Of a DNA stretch of 64,000 nucleotides, positions 1-10,391 are shown piece by piece. The stretch comes from Miniphocaeibacter halophilus. GTDB taxonomy: Bacteria; Bacillota; Clostridia; Tissierellales; Peptoniphilaceae. The stretch spans positions 1,237,868 to 1,301,867 of the forward strand of contig NZ_CP066744.1 in NCBI RefSeq assembly GCF_016458825.1. The letters are read 5' to 3'. Each line of letters opens with the position of its first letter. The stretch's first letter is position 1. The position numbers were made by a program, and so were the translations under genes. Below the pieces are notes generated by a model. The model was not told where the DNA came from and did not search any database. It saw only the letters and a program-made list of their open reading frames with translations.

Positions 1-68
1 AAACAATGAATTTACAATAGAAATATGTTTTTAAAAATAAACTGCCCTTGATTTAAAATCAAACTTCT

Positions 69-97
69 TCGGAGTAGAAAATCTGCTCCGATTTTTG
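69..97 (+). terminator. Intrinsic terminator of an upstream gene
   Basis: An 8 to 9-bp stem (TCGGAGTAG pairing with CTGCTCCGA, one G-U) with a short AAAAT loop is followed by ATTTTTG. It probably ends a gene lying left of the window. Confidence 0.75.
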
Positions 98-118
98 TTT
101 TCAGTTTAAAATGCTAGT

Positions 119-185
119 TATAACTAGACAGTGACTATATATTAAACTAAAATGAAGGAAAGGAAGTTTTATTCACTAAGGGGGA
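119..185. repeat. 67-bp direct repeat, copy 1
   Basis: This 67-bp stretch recurs at 6065-6131 with a single mismatch (GTGAC here, GTGGC there). The second copy is the 5' leader and ribosome binding site of the acylphosphatase gene. This first copy leads into no recognisable gene; it contains only an 18-codon ORF without a clear ribosome binding site. The pair flanks about 5.9 kb holding the AraC regulator and the AbgB operon. Confidence 0.9.
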
Positions 186-282
186 CAATAACCCATATTT
201 TAGAGTAAGAACAACTATAATCTAGACCAATAATTATATTAGCTGGAATATAAAAAGGATTAGAATAATATGGTTTATTTTA

Positions 283-291
283 TGTTATAAT
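283..291 (+). promoter_or_regulatory. Candidate extended -10 promoter of the AraC-type gene
   Basis: TGTTATAAT is an extended -10 (TGnTATAAT) with no good -35 at 17 bp. It would give a leader of about 110 nt before the start codon at 410. The rest of 186-409 is A+T-rich with no gene seen. Confidence 0.45.
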
Positions 292-409
292 AGCAGCGTT
301 ATTAGACTATATACTAATATTAAGATAGAATGAAAATTATTATCGATATAATGAGAAGGAACATGTAATAATTTTTAAATAGTTTTTTATAAAATTACGG
401 AGGGTAATA

Positions 410-2738
410 ATGAATAATATTGATATTTCTCTAGTCAATATTAATAACACAGATAAGGATTTTATTCATTACTGTCAAGAGAAAATGGATTGCTTCTTAG
501 TAATTAAGGGATTTGTCACTATAGGAGTCAATAATGAAGAATATATTCTCAAGGAAAATGATATTATTGTAACCAATAATGGAGATAGGTATTATTTGGT
601 AGGTAATGAATCCAATATAGTAATAAAGATGACAATAGATATTGACTATTTATCTGAGATATATTCTGAAATAAGAAGCTATACATTTTTATGCAATCCT
701 AAAGATGAGAAAATTAGTAGTGGAAATAAGTACGTGAATTTAAAATCTTCTATTAGTAAGATTCTTTATATAAACCTTGAAAAGAAAAAAGGCTATAAAT
801 TCGAGTTGTTTTCACAGTTTTTTGATTTTATTAAATATTTATTAATAAATTTTGGCATAAAGAACCGACAGATTAATGAAATAATAAAAGCCGATAAGGA
901 TTTTTCAAATATTAAGAAATATATATCTTGTAATTACAATAAGACTATTACATTAACCGATTTAGCAAAAAAAAATTATATATCTCCTCAATATTTTTCA
1001 AAACTATTTAAATCTAAAATTGGAATTGGATTTCATAAATATATAACCAATATAAGAATAGATAATTCCATTCAAGATTTATTGTTTACTGATGAAACTA
1101 TAGTAAATGTTGCGTTGAAGAATGGATTTCCAAGTTCTAAATCATTTTCTACAAATTTTAAAGATAGATATAAATTAACTCCTACAGAATACCGTTTGAA
1201 AAATCAGGACAAAATAAAGTATAGTGAATTTGAAGTAAAGGAATTTAATCCTTCTTCAACGGATACTATTATGGAATTAAAAAGGTATATAAAAAAATAT
1301 GAATTATTTAAAACAGAAATGAATCCTAAAAATGATCTTGATATGATTAAGATAAATTTAGATTTGGACTCTAAGGAATATTTAGATGTTCCAACTCCAA
1401 TTATAAATATTTTGAATATAGATTTTCTTGAAAATGATATAACGATTCAACAACTAAAATATGTTAAAGATAAATTTAATGTAAAATATGTTTATTTTTC
1501 TGCATTTGATGATATTAAAATTGAAAATGTTTTAGGTCATTCACCTTTGAAATTATATGGAATATATAAATATTTAGATCCATTATATATTCAAAAATTA
1601 TACCCATTTTTCAAAATTGATTTTTCTAATGTTTATTTTAAAGTTTTAAAAGGGTTATTTACACTAAAAGAATATTATGAATATCTAGAGCAAAGTTTAA
1701 ATTCTATAGTTAAAATATTTCCTTTATATTATATTTCAGATTTTAAATTTGAAATTACTAATGATTCCTTTGTTAATCAAAAAGATTATATAGATTTTTA
1801 TAACAACTGCTATAGAATTATTAAGAAATCTTTGGGGGAAGTAAGTATAGGAATTAAAACTTTTTACAATAGATTTGAACCATCAAAAAAAGAGATTATA
1901 GAACTTTTGGAAAAAATCTGCAAATAATTTAGATTTTATAACTTTCTCTTGTGATCCAACGGAATATGTAAATAATCTTGCAGATGAAGGAATTAAAGAA
2001 ATTTCAAGTTATTCTGATTTTTTAATCAATGATATTTCAACAATTTTATTTAAGTATGGAATTAATGATATACCAATCTATATGCTAGACTGGAATACAG
2101 TTACTTCATCAGATTCTACTGCTCTTTCAGGAACGTTTTTTAGGTCAGCAATAATTTTTGAGAGTATTTTAAAAAACTATAATGATCTTAATGGAATTGG
2201 TTTTTATCTTGATACATATAGGACTATAGTTGAAAGAGAAGATAAAAACGAAGGAATACTAGGGCTTTTTCTAACTTTAAAAATAAAGAGACCAATATTT
2301 TTTGTGTTGGATATATTTCATAAAATCAATCATAATAAAATCTTATATAGGAATGACAATATATTAATTACTCAAGAAAATGATAAAGAATATAATATAG
2401 TAATTTATAATCCTAACTACATACATCCATTATTGTCAGTAGATTATAAATTTACGGAGCAATTAACAAAAGAAATATCAATAGTAATAAAGAACTTTAT
2501 AGACGGATATTACCAAATAAAGAAATTCATCTATGATAATAGTAGTGATGGAATTTATAGCCATATTGATAAATTGGGATTTCCAGGATATATAGATGAA
2601 GAAATAGTGGAATATTTGGAAAATTCAATAGCACCAAAACTTACAATTATCAATATACATATAAATGGAGATTTCAATTTAAATGTGGATTTAAAATTTA
2701 ATAGTATAGTTTTTTATAGAATAAAGAAAATTAATTAA
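410..2738 (+). pseudogene. AraC-family regulator with GH39-like C-terminal region, frameshifted
   Basis: One long regulator is split over two frames, 410-1927 and about 1914-2738. The N-terminal ~90 residues look like an AraC sensing cupin. Residues ~165-265 form two helix-turn-helix units ending in the AraC signature (...FKDRYKLTPTEYR). The rest resembles the glycosidase-like TIM-barrel tail seen in AraC proteins of about 750 residues. The frame breaks at a run of six A (1911-1916): removing one A joins the parts as E-K-S-A-N-N and continues without a stop through 1917-2081 into the second part. A GGAGG ribosome binding site precedes the ATG at 410. It probably controls the operon at 3008-5865, and a strong terminator separates them. 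It could be a real pseudogene, a slippage-prone gene or a sequencing error. Confidence 0.8.
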
Positions 2739-2759
2739 TTTAAATATATTTACAATAGA

Positions 2760-2806
2760 AATAGAAAAAGTTCCTTTAATTATTAATTAAAGGAACTTTT
2801 TCTATT
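2760..2806. terminator. Perfect 21-bp hairpin terminator
   Basis: Arms 2760-2780 and 2786-2806 are perfect inverted repeats with a 5-nt loop. The A-rich and T-rich arms allow termination after the AraC-type gene. Confidence 0.85.
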
Positions 2807-2941
2807 GAGTAGATAACTTCAATGCACGCTTTTATTAACTATATTGTATTTATAGTATCTTTATAGGATAAAAAGAACGGTTATTAATTTCCTGATTTTA
2901 TTTTCCGTTATTTTTATATGCGAATTTCTTAATAATGCATT

Positions 2942-2971
2942 AATAATTGAATAGAAACGTTTTCAATTATT
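2942..2971. promoter_or_regulatory. Candidate operator (inverted repeat) upstream of the AbgB operon
   Basis: AATAATTGAA (2942-2951) and TTCAATTATT (2962-2971) are perfect inverted arms with a 10-bp centre, 37 bp before the first start codon of the operon. It is a plausible site for the upstream regulator; no binding is shown. Confidence 0.4.
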
Positions 2972-3007
2972 GTTTAAAATTATTATATAAATATTTGGAG
3001 GTTAAAA

Positions 3008-3754
3008 ATGAAAGATTATTTGAAAATTGCAAATAGCCCTTTGCTCTTTGTATTATGTTTTATTACAGTTGGTTTTGTAATGATTCAGGCTATACTATTT
3101 ATGAGAAAAGCATGGAAGCAAGGGATAAAACTTGGAATGTCTAAGGAAATAATGAAAAAAACAATAAGGAGTAGTTCGATTTTTTCGATTATACCAAGTT
3201 TACCTATTCTATTGGTTTTAGTGGTATTAATGCCAAATCTAGGTAAATTTTTTCCATGGCTACGTTTAAGTGTTATAGGTTCTGGTCCTTATGAAAATAT
3301 GGCAGCTAATGCAACGGCACAAGCATTTGGTTTACAGAGCATATCCAGCAGTGGATTTACCGCAGAAATCTTTGTAAGTACAATGTTTGTTATGACAATA
3401 GGAATAATATGGGGACCTTTGTATACTATGTTAGGGTCTAAATATATTCAAAAGGGAATGAATCTAATAAAAGGAAAACAGGAAAAAAATTATAAGGATA
3501 TTTTTGCAGTAATGTTCATTTCTTTACTATGTGTTTTTGGTGGAACTTACTTTGCATCACCCTTTAAAGTATCTCAAACCGGCATAGTTGGAATAGTTCC
3601 TTTACTAGTGGTAATTACATCTGCATTATTTATTTGGTTATTTGATTATATTGTGCTTAAGACAAAAATCAAAATATTACAAGAGCTTGCTTTTCCTTTA
3701 TGTTTAATAATAGGAATGGGTTCAGCTATTTTATTTACACTAATTTTAAGTTAG
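3008..3754 (+). CDS. DUF5058-type integral membrane protein
   Basis: A 248-residue polytopic membrane protein with about five to six hydrophobic segments. The opening (ANSPLLFVLCFITVGFV, then IQAILFMRKAWKQG) and the N-A-x-A-Q-A-F-G-L motif near residues 98-106 recall the DUF5058 family of Clostridia, whose function is not established. The start is set by GGAGG 8 bp upstream. It is followed after 10 bp by a second membrane protein and then by an AbgB-like amidohydrolase. By context the two membrane proteins could form an importer for the substrate of the hydrolase; this is inference from gene order only. Confidence 0.7.
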   Translation: MKDYLKIANSPLLFVLCFITVGFVMIQAILFMRKAWKQGIKLGMSKEIMKKTIRSSSIFSIIPSLPILLVLVVLMPNLGKFFPWLRLSVIGSGPYENMAANATAQAFGLQSISSSGFTAEIFVSTMFVMTIGIIWGPLYTMLGSKYIQKGMNLIKGKQEKNYKDIFAVMFISLLCVFGGTYFASPFKVSQTGIVGIVPLLVVITSALFIWLFDYIVLKTKIKILQELAFPLCLIIGMGSAILFTLILS

Positions 3755-3764
3755 GGAGGGAACA

Positions 3765-4436
3765 ATGAAAAAAAATAATGATTATTATTCATCTATACAT
3801 AGACTTGGAAGAATTTCTACGTTGATAGTTATTATATTGATGTTTATGATACCTATAGTAACAATGTTTGTATTTAATATTAAGGTGGATTGGAAAACTA
3901 CATTAGCAGCTGCAGCACAACTTTGTATTGTATTTATACCTACTCAATTTACAGAGGTTGTTTCATTTTCGCCTATTCTAGGATCCGGAGGTACATATTT
4001 ATCCTTCGTAACAGGTAATGTGTCAAATATGAAATTACCGGCAGCTTCATCATGTCATAAAATGGCAAAGGTAGATCCTTCTAGCGATGAGGGAGAAGTA
4101 ATTTCAGTATTGGCTATAGGAGCTTCATCAATTGTAACAGCAGTGATTCTATTCTTAGGAATATTTTTGCTATCACCAGTTGTGAAGTATCTACAAAGTG
4201 ATATTATTCAACCTGGATTTAATAATATAATGCCAGCATTAGTTGGAGCTATGTTAATGCCATATTTATTAAAAAAACCTAAGATAGCAGTAGTTCCTTT
4301 CTTAATAGCGTTAATTGCTGGAATTATATTACCGGCTGCAACTTATTCGAATCTTCAAGGCTTTTTATTATTGGGAACAATGGTCATATCAGTAATATCT
4401 GTAATAGTAATGAATAGAGAAAGGAATATTAGGTGA
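3765..4436 (+). CDS. Membrane protein, partner of the DUF5058 protein
   Basis: A 223-residue protein with about six hydrophobic segments and a GGGAGG ribosome binding site 5 bp upstream. Its central loop has a short polar stretch (residues ~90-115, SSCHKMAKVDPSSDEGE) between membrane segments and small-residue-rich helices as in transporters. I do not recognise the family with certainty. Position between the DUF5058 gene and the AbgB-like gene, with 4 bp before the latter, suggests the three products work together, the two membrane proteins possibly as subunits of one transporter. No ATPase or binding protein accompanies them. Confidence 0.6.
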   Translation: MKKNNDYYSSIHRLGRISTLIVIILMFMIPIVTMFVFNIKVDWKTTLAAAAQLCIVFIPTQFTEVVSFSPILGSGGTYLSFVTGNVSNMKLPAASSCHKMAKVDPSSDEGEVISVLAIGASSIVTAVILFLGIFLLSPVVKYLQSDIIQPGFNNIMPALVGAMLMPYLLKKPKIAVVPFLIALIAGIILPAATYSNLQGFLLLGTMVISVISVIVMNRERNIR

Positions 4437-4440
4437 TTAA

Positions 4441-5865
4441 ATGAATGAAAAAAATAAAATAATTTCGTTAATTGAAGAAAAAAAACAAAAATACTTCGAT
4501 GCAAGTGATAAAATTTGGGAATATGCTGAAATTAGATTTGACACTCCAAAATCAGCTAAAGTATTATGTGATTTATTAGAAGAAGAATCCTTTAAAATGA
4601 AAAAAGGACTTGCAAATATGGAAAATGCTTTTATTGCCACATATGGTTCAGGAAAACCCATTGTTGGAATTTTAGCAGAATATGATGCTTTAACTAATTT
4701 AAGTCAAGTTCCGGATATTCCAGAGAGAAAATTTTTAATAGATAATGGAAACGGACATGGATGTGGTCATCATGTACTAGGAACAGGAGCAGTTGCAGCA
4801 GCAATTGGAATTAAGGATTATTTACAAGAAAATAAGATAGAAGGAACAATTAAATTATTTGGTTGTCCGGCAGAAGAAAGCGGTTACGGTAAGGCCTTTA
4901 TGGCTAGAGAAGGGATATTTAGTGATTTAGATGTGGCTTTAGCATGGCATCCTTGGGATTCAAGTGGGGCATGGATTAGTAGTTCTTTAGCTGTATTGCA
5001 AGTCTATTTTAATTTTGTAGGAATAGCATCTCATGCTGCTGCTATGCCTGAAATGGGAAGAAGTGCTTTAGATGCAGCTGAAATTATGAATGTTGGAGTG
5101 AATTTTTTAAGGGAACATATTATTGATGAAGCTCGCATACATTACGCTTTTATAGATGCAGGTGGTAAATCTGCAAATGTAGTACAGCCTACTGCAAGTT
5201 TGCATTATTTTATACGTGCACCTAAAACAGAACAGGCTCTTGATATATATAAGAGGGTTGTTAAAATTGCAGAAGGAGCTGCTCATATGACAGAGACACA
5301 ATTAGAAATTGTATGGGATTCTGCAGCAGCAAATTATATACCTAATCAAACTTTAACAAAAGCGATGTATAGTAATTTAAAAGAAATCACACCTATTGAG
5401 TATTCAACGGAAGAAATTGAATATGGAAGTAAATTTTTTAATACAATAGATGATTCTATGAAAAATAGCATAAGAAATAGAGCTAGAACTTTATTTTTAG
5501 AAGAAGAAAAAATTCGAGAATTAAGTAACTCACCATTAATATCAGAGATTTTACCCTATGATGCCTTTAAGAATATGGGAGGATCAACAGACGTAGGTGA
5601 TGTAAGTTGGAATGTTCCAACAGGTCAGATTATGGTAACTTGTGCTCCACAAGGTACTCCTGCCCATTCTTGGCAATGGGTTGCAACTGGCAAATCAAGT
5701 ATTATGCATAAAGGTATGATAACTGCAGCTAAGGCTATAGCAATGACTGCGTATGATATTATAAAAAAACCGAATTTGTTAGAGGAAGCGAGAAAAGAGC
5801 ATGTAGTAAATTTAGGAGGAGAAAAATATAAAAGTGCTATTCCAAAAAATGTAGTTCCAAAATAG
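4441..5865 (+). CDS. AbgB-like M20 family amidohydrolase
   Basis: A 474-residue metallopeptidase-family hydrolase resembling p-aminobenzoyl-glutamate hydrolase subunit B and related M20D aminoacylases. Metal-binding features are visible: HGCGHH at residues 106-111, the C-P-A-E-E-S motif near 147-152, a conserved H in AWHPWD, and a late histidine in TPAHSWQW. The middle part is the usual dimerisation domain (SHAAAMPEMGRSALDA). AGGTGA lies just upstream of the ATG. Known relatives cleave amide bonds of acylated amino acids or folate catabolites; the actual substrate here is unknown. It is the last gene of the operon and is followed by a strong hairpin. Confidence 0.85.
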   Translation: MNEKNKIISLIEEKKQKYFDASDKIWEYAEIRFDTPKSAKVLCDLLEEESFKMKKGLANMENAFIATYGSGKPIVGILAEYDALTNLSQVPDIPERKFLIDNGNGHGCGHHVLGTGAVAAAIGIKDYLQENKIEGTIKLFGCPAEESGYGKAFMAREGIFSDLDVALAWHPWDSSGAWISSSLAVLQVYFNFVGIASHAAAMPEMGRSALDAAEIMNVGVNFLREHIIDEARIHYAFIDAGGKSANVVQPTASLHYFIRAPKTEQALDIYKRVVKIAEGAAHMTETQLEIVWDSAAANYIPNQTLTKAMYSNLKEITPIEYSTEEIEYGSKFFNTIDDSMKNSIRNRARTLFLEEEKIRELSNSPLISEILPYDAFKNMGGSTDVGDVSWNVPTGQIMVTCAPQGTPAHSWQWVATGKSSIMHKGMITAAKAIAMTAYDIIKKPNLLEEARKEHVVNLGGEKYKSAIPKNVVPK

Positions 5866-5886
5866 GATTTTTATTTTAGAAGGTTA

Positions 5887-5928
5887 GAAATAATAGGGAA
5901 ATTCATATTAGAATTTCCCTATTATTTC
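5887..5928. terminator. Perfect 18-bp hairpin terminator
   Basis: Arms 5887-5904 and 5911-5928 are perfectly complementary with a 6-nt loop. It ends the AbgB operon. From 5929 to 6064 the DNA is A+T-rich with nothing recognised. Confidence 0.8.
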
Positions 5929-6064
5929 TTTAATTTCAATTATTATATCATATTAGAATTATAAGAAATGACCACTAATAATTTAGAATATTTTTATACG
6001 ATATTGTGTATTTCTTTTGTATTTTTAAAAGTAAGTTCAGTATTATATTAATTAAATATATATT

Positions 6065-6131
6065 TATAACTAGACAGTGGCTATATATTAAACTAAAATG
6101 AAGGAAAGGAAGTTTTATTCACTAAGGGGGA
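6065..6131. repeat. 67-bp direct repeat, copy 2 (acylphosphatase leader)
   Basis: It matches 119-185 at 66 of 67 positions and ends in AAGGGGGA, the ribosome binding site of the acylphosphatase gene starting at 6136. Outside the 67 bp the flanks of the two copies differ. Confidence 0.9.
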
Positions 6132-6135
6132 AAAC

Positions 6136-6495
6136 ATGGTTAAGGATTTTATAAGAAGATTAAAGGAAAAATATATAGAAAATCAAGTGAATAATACTGA
6201 AATACCAAAATTTTCAGATTCGGAAATAGTGAATAAAAATTTTAAATTTTCCGGAAAAGTACAAGGTGTAGGATTTAGATTCCAATTTATGTTAATGGCA
6301 CAAGAATTAGAATTAGTTGGTTGGGTTAAAAATTTAAGTGATGGTAGAGTAGAAGCTGAAGTACAGGGACCAAGGAATAAAATTGAGTTTTTAGTTGACA
6401 GTATGAAAAACAAGCCAATAATTAGAATTAATAATATAGAGGAGAAAGAACAAGCATTAAATAATAAACTAAAAGAATTTAAGGCTGTATATTAA
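6136..6495 (+). CDS. acyP: Acylphosphatase
   Basis: A small cytosolic enzyme hydrolysing acyl phosphates. Residues ~35-119 hold the acylphosphatase fold: the phosphate loop G-K-V-Q-G-V-G-F-R-F with its catalytic Arg, and the catalytic Asn in W-V-K-N-L-S-D-G-R-V-E. At 119 residues it is about 30 longer than usual because of a charged N-terminal extension. A strong AAGGGGG ribosome binding site, supplied by the 67-bp repeat, precedes the ATG. It is monocistronic with its own terminator. Confidence 0.9.
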   Translation: MVKDFIRRLKEKYIENQVNNTEIPKFSDSEIVNKNFKFSGKVQGVGFRFQFMLMAQELELVGWVKNLSDGRVEAEVQGPRNKIEFLVDSMKNKPIIRINNIEEKEQALNNKLKEFKAVY

Positions 6496-6500
6496 GTGAA

Positions 6501-6532
6501 AATCTGGCGGTAGCATAATCGTCAGGTTTTTT
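6501..6532 (+). terminator. Intrinsic terminator after acyP
   Basis: AATCTGGCG pairs with CGTCAGGTT (two G-U) around an 10-nt loop, followed by a T run. Confidence 0.8.
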
Positions 6533-6557
6533 GTTAAGATTATTTTGAGGTGATCCT

Positions 6558-7265
6558 ATGATAGATAAAGGTATTTTTACTAAAGGTATAAAATTAAATG
6601 AAACCGAAGATAGAATATTGGAGTATATTTTTAATAATTTAGAAAATATAGAGGGAAAAAGTGTAAGAGAATTAGCAAAAGATATTTATACATCACCGGC
6701 AAGCATTATACGAGTTTCTCAAAAACTTGGGTTCAAAGGATATTTAGAAATGTATTATTTTTTAATAAATAATTATGTAAAGAAGGAAAAGGAAAATTTA
6801 TTATCATCTAATATAATTGATAATAATATAGTTGAGCAAATAAGAAAAATATATAAAGTGAATAAAGAAAAAATAATATTTATTTCTGCAACGGGATTTT
6901 CTGGAATTATTGGAGAATATTTGTTGAAAAAATTGTTGGTTAATGGTATTAGAACTATGCAAGTAGGAGCTCAAGATTCTTTAGGAATAATTAATAGCAA
7001 TTTAGATAGTATAAGTTTTTTAATAACAATATCTAAATCCGGTGAGACCGATAATTTAATAGATAAGATTAAACGCTGTAAAAAAGAAGGAATACCTACG
7101 GTTCTTTTTACTGGTGACGAAAATAGTAGGGCAGCAAAACTTTCAGATTATATTTTCATTACAGAGGATGATAATAAATTTGATACACAAAATATGACCT
7201 ATACTAAATATTATGGTAATTTACTAAACACCTTTGAATTGTTTGTTGATGTTTTCAAAAGATAA
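6558..7265 (+). CDS. MurR/RpiR-family transcriptional regulator
   Basis: A 235-residue regulator. The N-terminal helix-turn-helix of the RpiR type (residues ~15-75, with VRELAKDIYTSPASIIRVSQ and KLGFKGYLEM) is followed by a SIS sugar-phosphate-binding domain (residues ~85-220, ISKSGETDN and TGDENSRAAKLSDYIF). Proteins of this family sense a phosphosugar and control nearby sugar genes. It sits just upstream of the PTS permease and 6-phospho-alpha-glucosidase, and so probably controls them. GAGGTGA precedes the ATG. Confidence 0.88.
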   Translation: MIDKGIFTKGIKLNETEDRILEYIFNNLENIEGKSVRELAKDIYTSPASIIRVSQKLGFKGYLEMYYFLINNYVKKEKENLLSSNIIDNNIVEQIRKIYKVNKEKIIFISATGFSGIIGEYLLKKLLVNGIRTMQVGAQDSLGIINSNLDSISFLITISKSGETDNLIDKIKRCKKEGIPTVLFTGDENSRAAKLSDYIFITEDDNKFDTQNMTYTKYYGNLLNTFELFVDVFKR

Positions 7266-7326
7266 ACTGATGAAATTAATTTATTATAAAGTTATAACAA
7301 ACTACTAACATAAAAAATAATAGTAT

Positions 7327-7354
7327 CTGAAACAAGTTACAGCAACTGAAACAA
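7327..7354. promoter_or_regulatory. Candidate operator: direct repeat CTGAAACAA
   Basis: CTGAAACAA occurs at 7327-7335 and 7346-7354, 19 bp apart start to start, between the RpiR-type gene and the PTS gene. Spacing near two helical turns suits a regulator site; binding is not shown. Confidence 0.35.
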
Positions 7355-7399
7355 AGTGCAAAAATGGCTATTTAATGGACATTGTTGCACTTTTTGTTT
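7353..7399 (+). terminator. Hairpin with T run before the PTS gene
   Basis: AAAGTGCAA (7353-7361) pairs with TTGCACTTT (7385-7393), followed by TTGTTT. It may end the regulator transcript or act as an attenuator of the PTS operon. Confidence 0.6.
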
Positions 7400-7434
7400 A
7401 ATATGGATTTATCAAAACAAAGGGGGATAAAAAT

Positions 7435-9018
7435 ATGAAAGAACGTTTTATGAATGCAATGCAAAAGTTTTCAAAGGCGATTTTTGTACCGGTACTAATA
7501 TTACCAATAGCAGGTATATTAATTGCAGTGGGAAATATATTTACTAATCAAGGATTAATTGAAAGATTTCCTTTTATGAATAATCCAATTACAATTGGAT
7601 TTGGGACAATTCTTTCTTCTTCGTTAGTACCAATACTTACAAATTTGGGAATAATTTTTTGTGTGGGAATAGCGCTGGGGTTAGCAAAGAAGAAAAAGGC
7701 AGAAGCAGCTTTTACATCTGTATTAGTATATTTGATATTTTTAAATGCTATGAATAAATTTATGGAGCTAAGAGGAATACTAGCAGATGCCGAAAACTTG
7801 CGAGGAACAGGGCAGCAGATGGTTTTAGGTGTTCAAGTACTGGATATGGGAGTTTTTCTAGGAATTATTTTAGGATTATTAACTGCTTACATATTTAATA
7901 AATTTATAGATACAGAATTTAAAAACGCTTTTCAAGTATATGGAGGAGCCAGATTTGTTTTTATTGTATTAATACCATTAGTTGTTTTTTTAGCAATTTT
8001 ATTAACATATATTTGGCCTGTAGTTCAGTCCGGAATAAACAATCTAGGTTTAATAATACAGAGAAGTGGTAATTTTGGTCTGTTTTTATATGGAATGTTA
8101 GAGAGATTGTTGATAATTACAGGTTTGCATCACTTAGTCTATACTCCATTTTTATATACTTCCTTAGGTGGAGTGGCAGAAATAGGGGGAGAAATATTTG
8201 AAGGAGCTAGAAACATTTATTTTGCTGAAATGGCGGATCCTTCAATTAGTATTTTATCAAGTAGTGTTATATGGGATGCTAGGGGAATAGCAAAAATGTT
8301 TGGATTAATTGGGGCTTGTTTAGCAATGTATTCAACAGCAAAATCAGAAAAGAAAGCAAGGGCAAGAGCCGTATTATTACCGGCAGCAGTAACTTCATTT
8401 ACAGCAGGAGTAACTGAACCAATAGAATTTTCTTTCATGTTTATTTCTCCACTTTTATTTGTGATACACAGTGTCTTAAGTGGCTTGAGCATGGTAGTAC
8501 TAAATATTTTAGGGTCAAGAGCGATAGGGCCTAATGGGATAATAGACTTTCTATTATACAATTTACCATTGGGAATAGGAAAAACTAGATGGCCTATTTA
8601 TATTTTTGTAGGAGTTTTATTCTTTGTAATATATTTTTTGGTATTTAGAACCTTAATATTGAAATTAAACTTAAAAACAATAGGCAGGGAAGATACTGAA
8701 GAAACAAAATTATATTCAAAAAAAGAATATGTAAATAGGAAAGAATCAGAGAAAAAAGATAGTAATGTAGAAGATTTATCAGAATCTATTGTAAATTATT
8801 TAGGAGGTAAAGAAAATATATTATCTGTAGATAACTGTTATACGAGATTAAGGCTTAAGATTAATGATGTTGATTTAATTAATGAAAATCTTTTAAAAGA
8901 AGAAACAAATGCTAAGGCAGTTATTAAAAGTGGAAATAATATACAAGTTGTATATGGAGTTGAAGTTAAAAAAATAAGAGAAAAATTAGATAAATATTTA
9001 GAGACTGTTGTTGAGTAA
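7435..9018 (+). CDS. Alpha-glucoside PTS permease, EIICB
   Basis: A 527-residue membrane permease of the glucose/maltose PTS superfamily. Residues 1-~415 form the EIIC domain with about ten membrane segments, including the family stretches AGVTEPIEF and the GLHHLVYTP loop. Residues ~440-527 form EIIB, with the phosphorylated cysteine Cys468 in V-D-N-C-Y-T-R-L-R. No EIIA domain is fused, so a separate EIIA must supply phosphate. The GH4 6-phospho-alpha-glucosidase 9 bp downstream indicates an alpha-glucoside such as maltose as substrate. AAAGGGGG is the ribosome binding site. Confidence 0.88.
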   Translation: MKERFMNAMQKFSKAIFVPVLILPIAGILIAVGNIFTNQGLIERFPFMNNPITIGFGTILSSSLVPILTNLGIIFCVGIALGLAKKKKAEAAFTSVLVYLIFLNAMNKFMELRGILADAENLRGTGQQMVLGVQVLDMGVFLGIILGLLTAYIFNKFIDTEFKNAFQVYGGARFVFIVLIPLVVFLAILLTYIWPVVQSGINNLGLIIQRSGNFGLFLYGMLERLLIITGLHHLVYTPFLYTSLGGVAEIGGEIFEGARNIYFAEMADPSISILSSSVIWDARGIAKMFGLIGACLAMYSTAKSEKKARARAVLLPAAVTSFTAGVTEPIEFSFMFISPLLFVIHSVLSGLSMVVLNILGSRAIGPNGIIDFLLYNLPLGIGKTRWPIYIFVGVLFFVIYFLVFRTLILKLNLKTIGREDTEETKLYSKKEYVNRKESEKKDSNVEDLSESIVNYLGGKENILSVDNCYTRLRLKINDVDLINENLLKEETNAKAVIKSGNNIQVVYGVEVKKIREKLDKYLETVVE

Positions 9019-10353
<1,335 letters not shown>

Positions 10354-10362
10354 AAATAGATT

Positions 10363-10391
10363 AAAAAAACCTCCATAACGGAGGTTTTTTT
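10363..10391. terminator. Bidirectional terminator
   Basis: AAAAAACCTCC and GGAGGTTTTTT form a stem with a 5-nt loop between convergent genes. A and T runs flank both sides. Confidence 0.85.

Noticed and set aside
152-208. 18-codon leader peptide in the 67-bp repeat
   Set aside because: An 18-codon ORF exists in both copies, but there is no ribosome binding site before the ATG and the shared end is probably chance; the repeat more simply supplies an untranslated leader.
8217-8561. Antisense ORF inside the PTS permease gene
   Set aside because: It has no ribosome binding site or family signature and lies within a well-supported gene; it is a reading-frame shadow, as are other antisense frames inside genes across the window.
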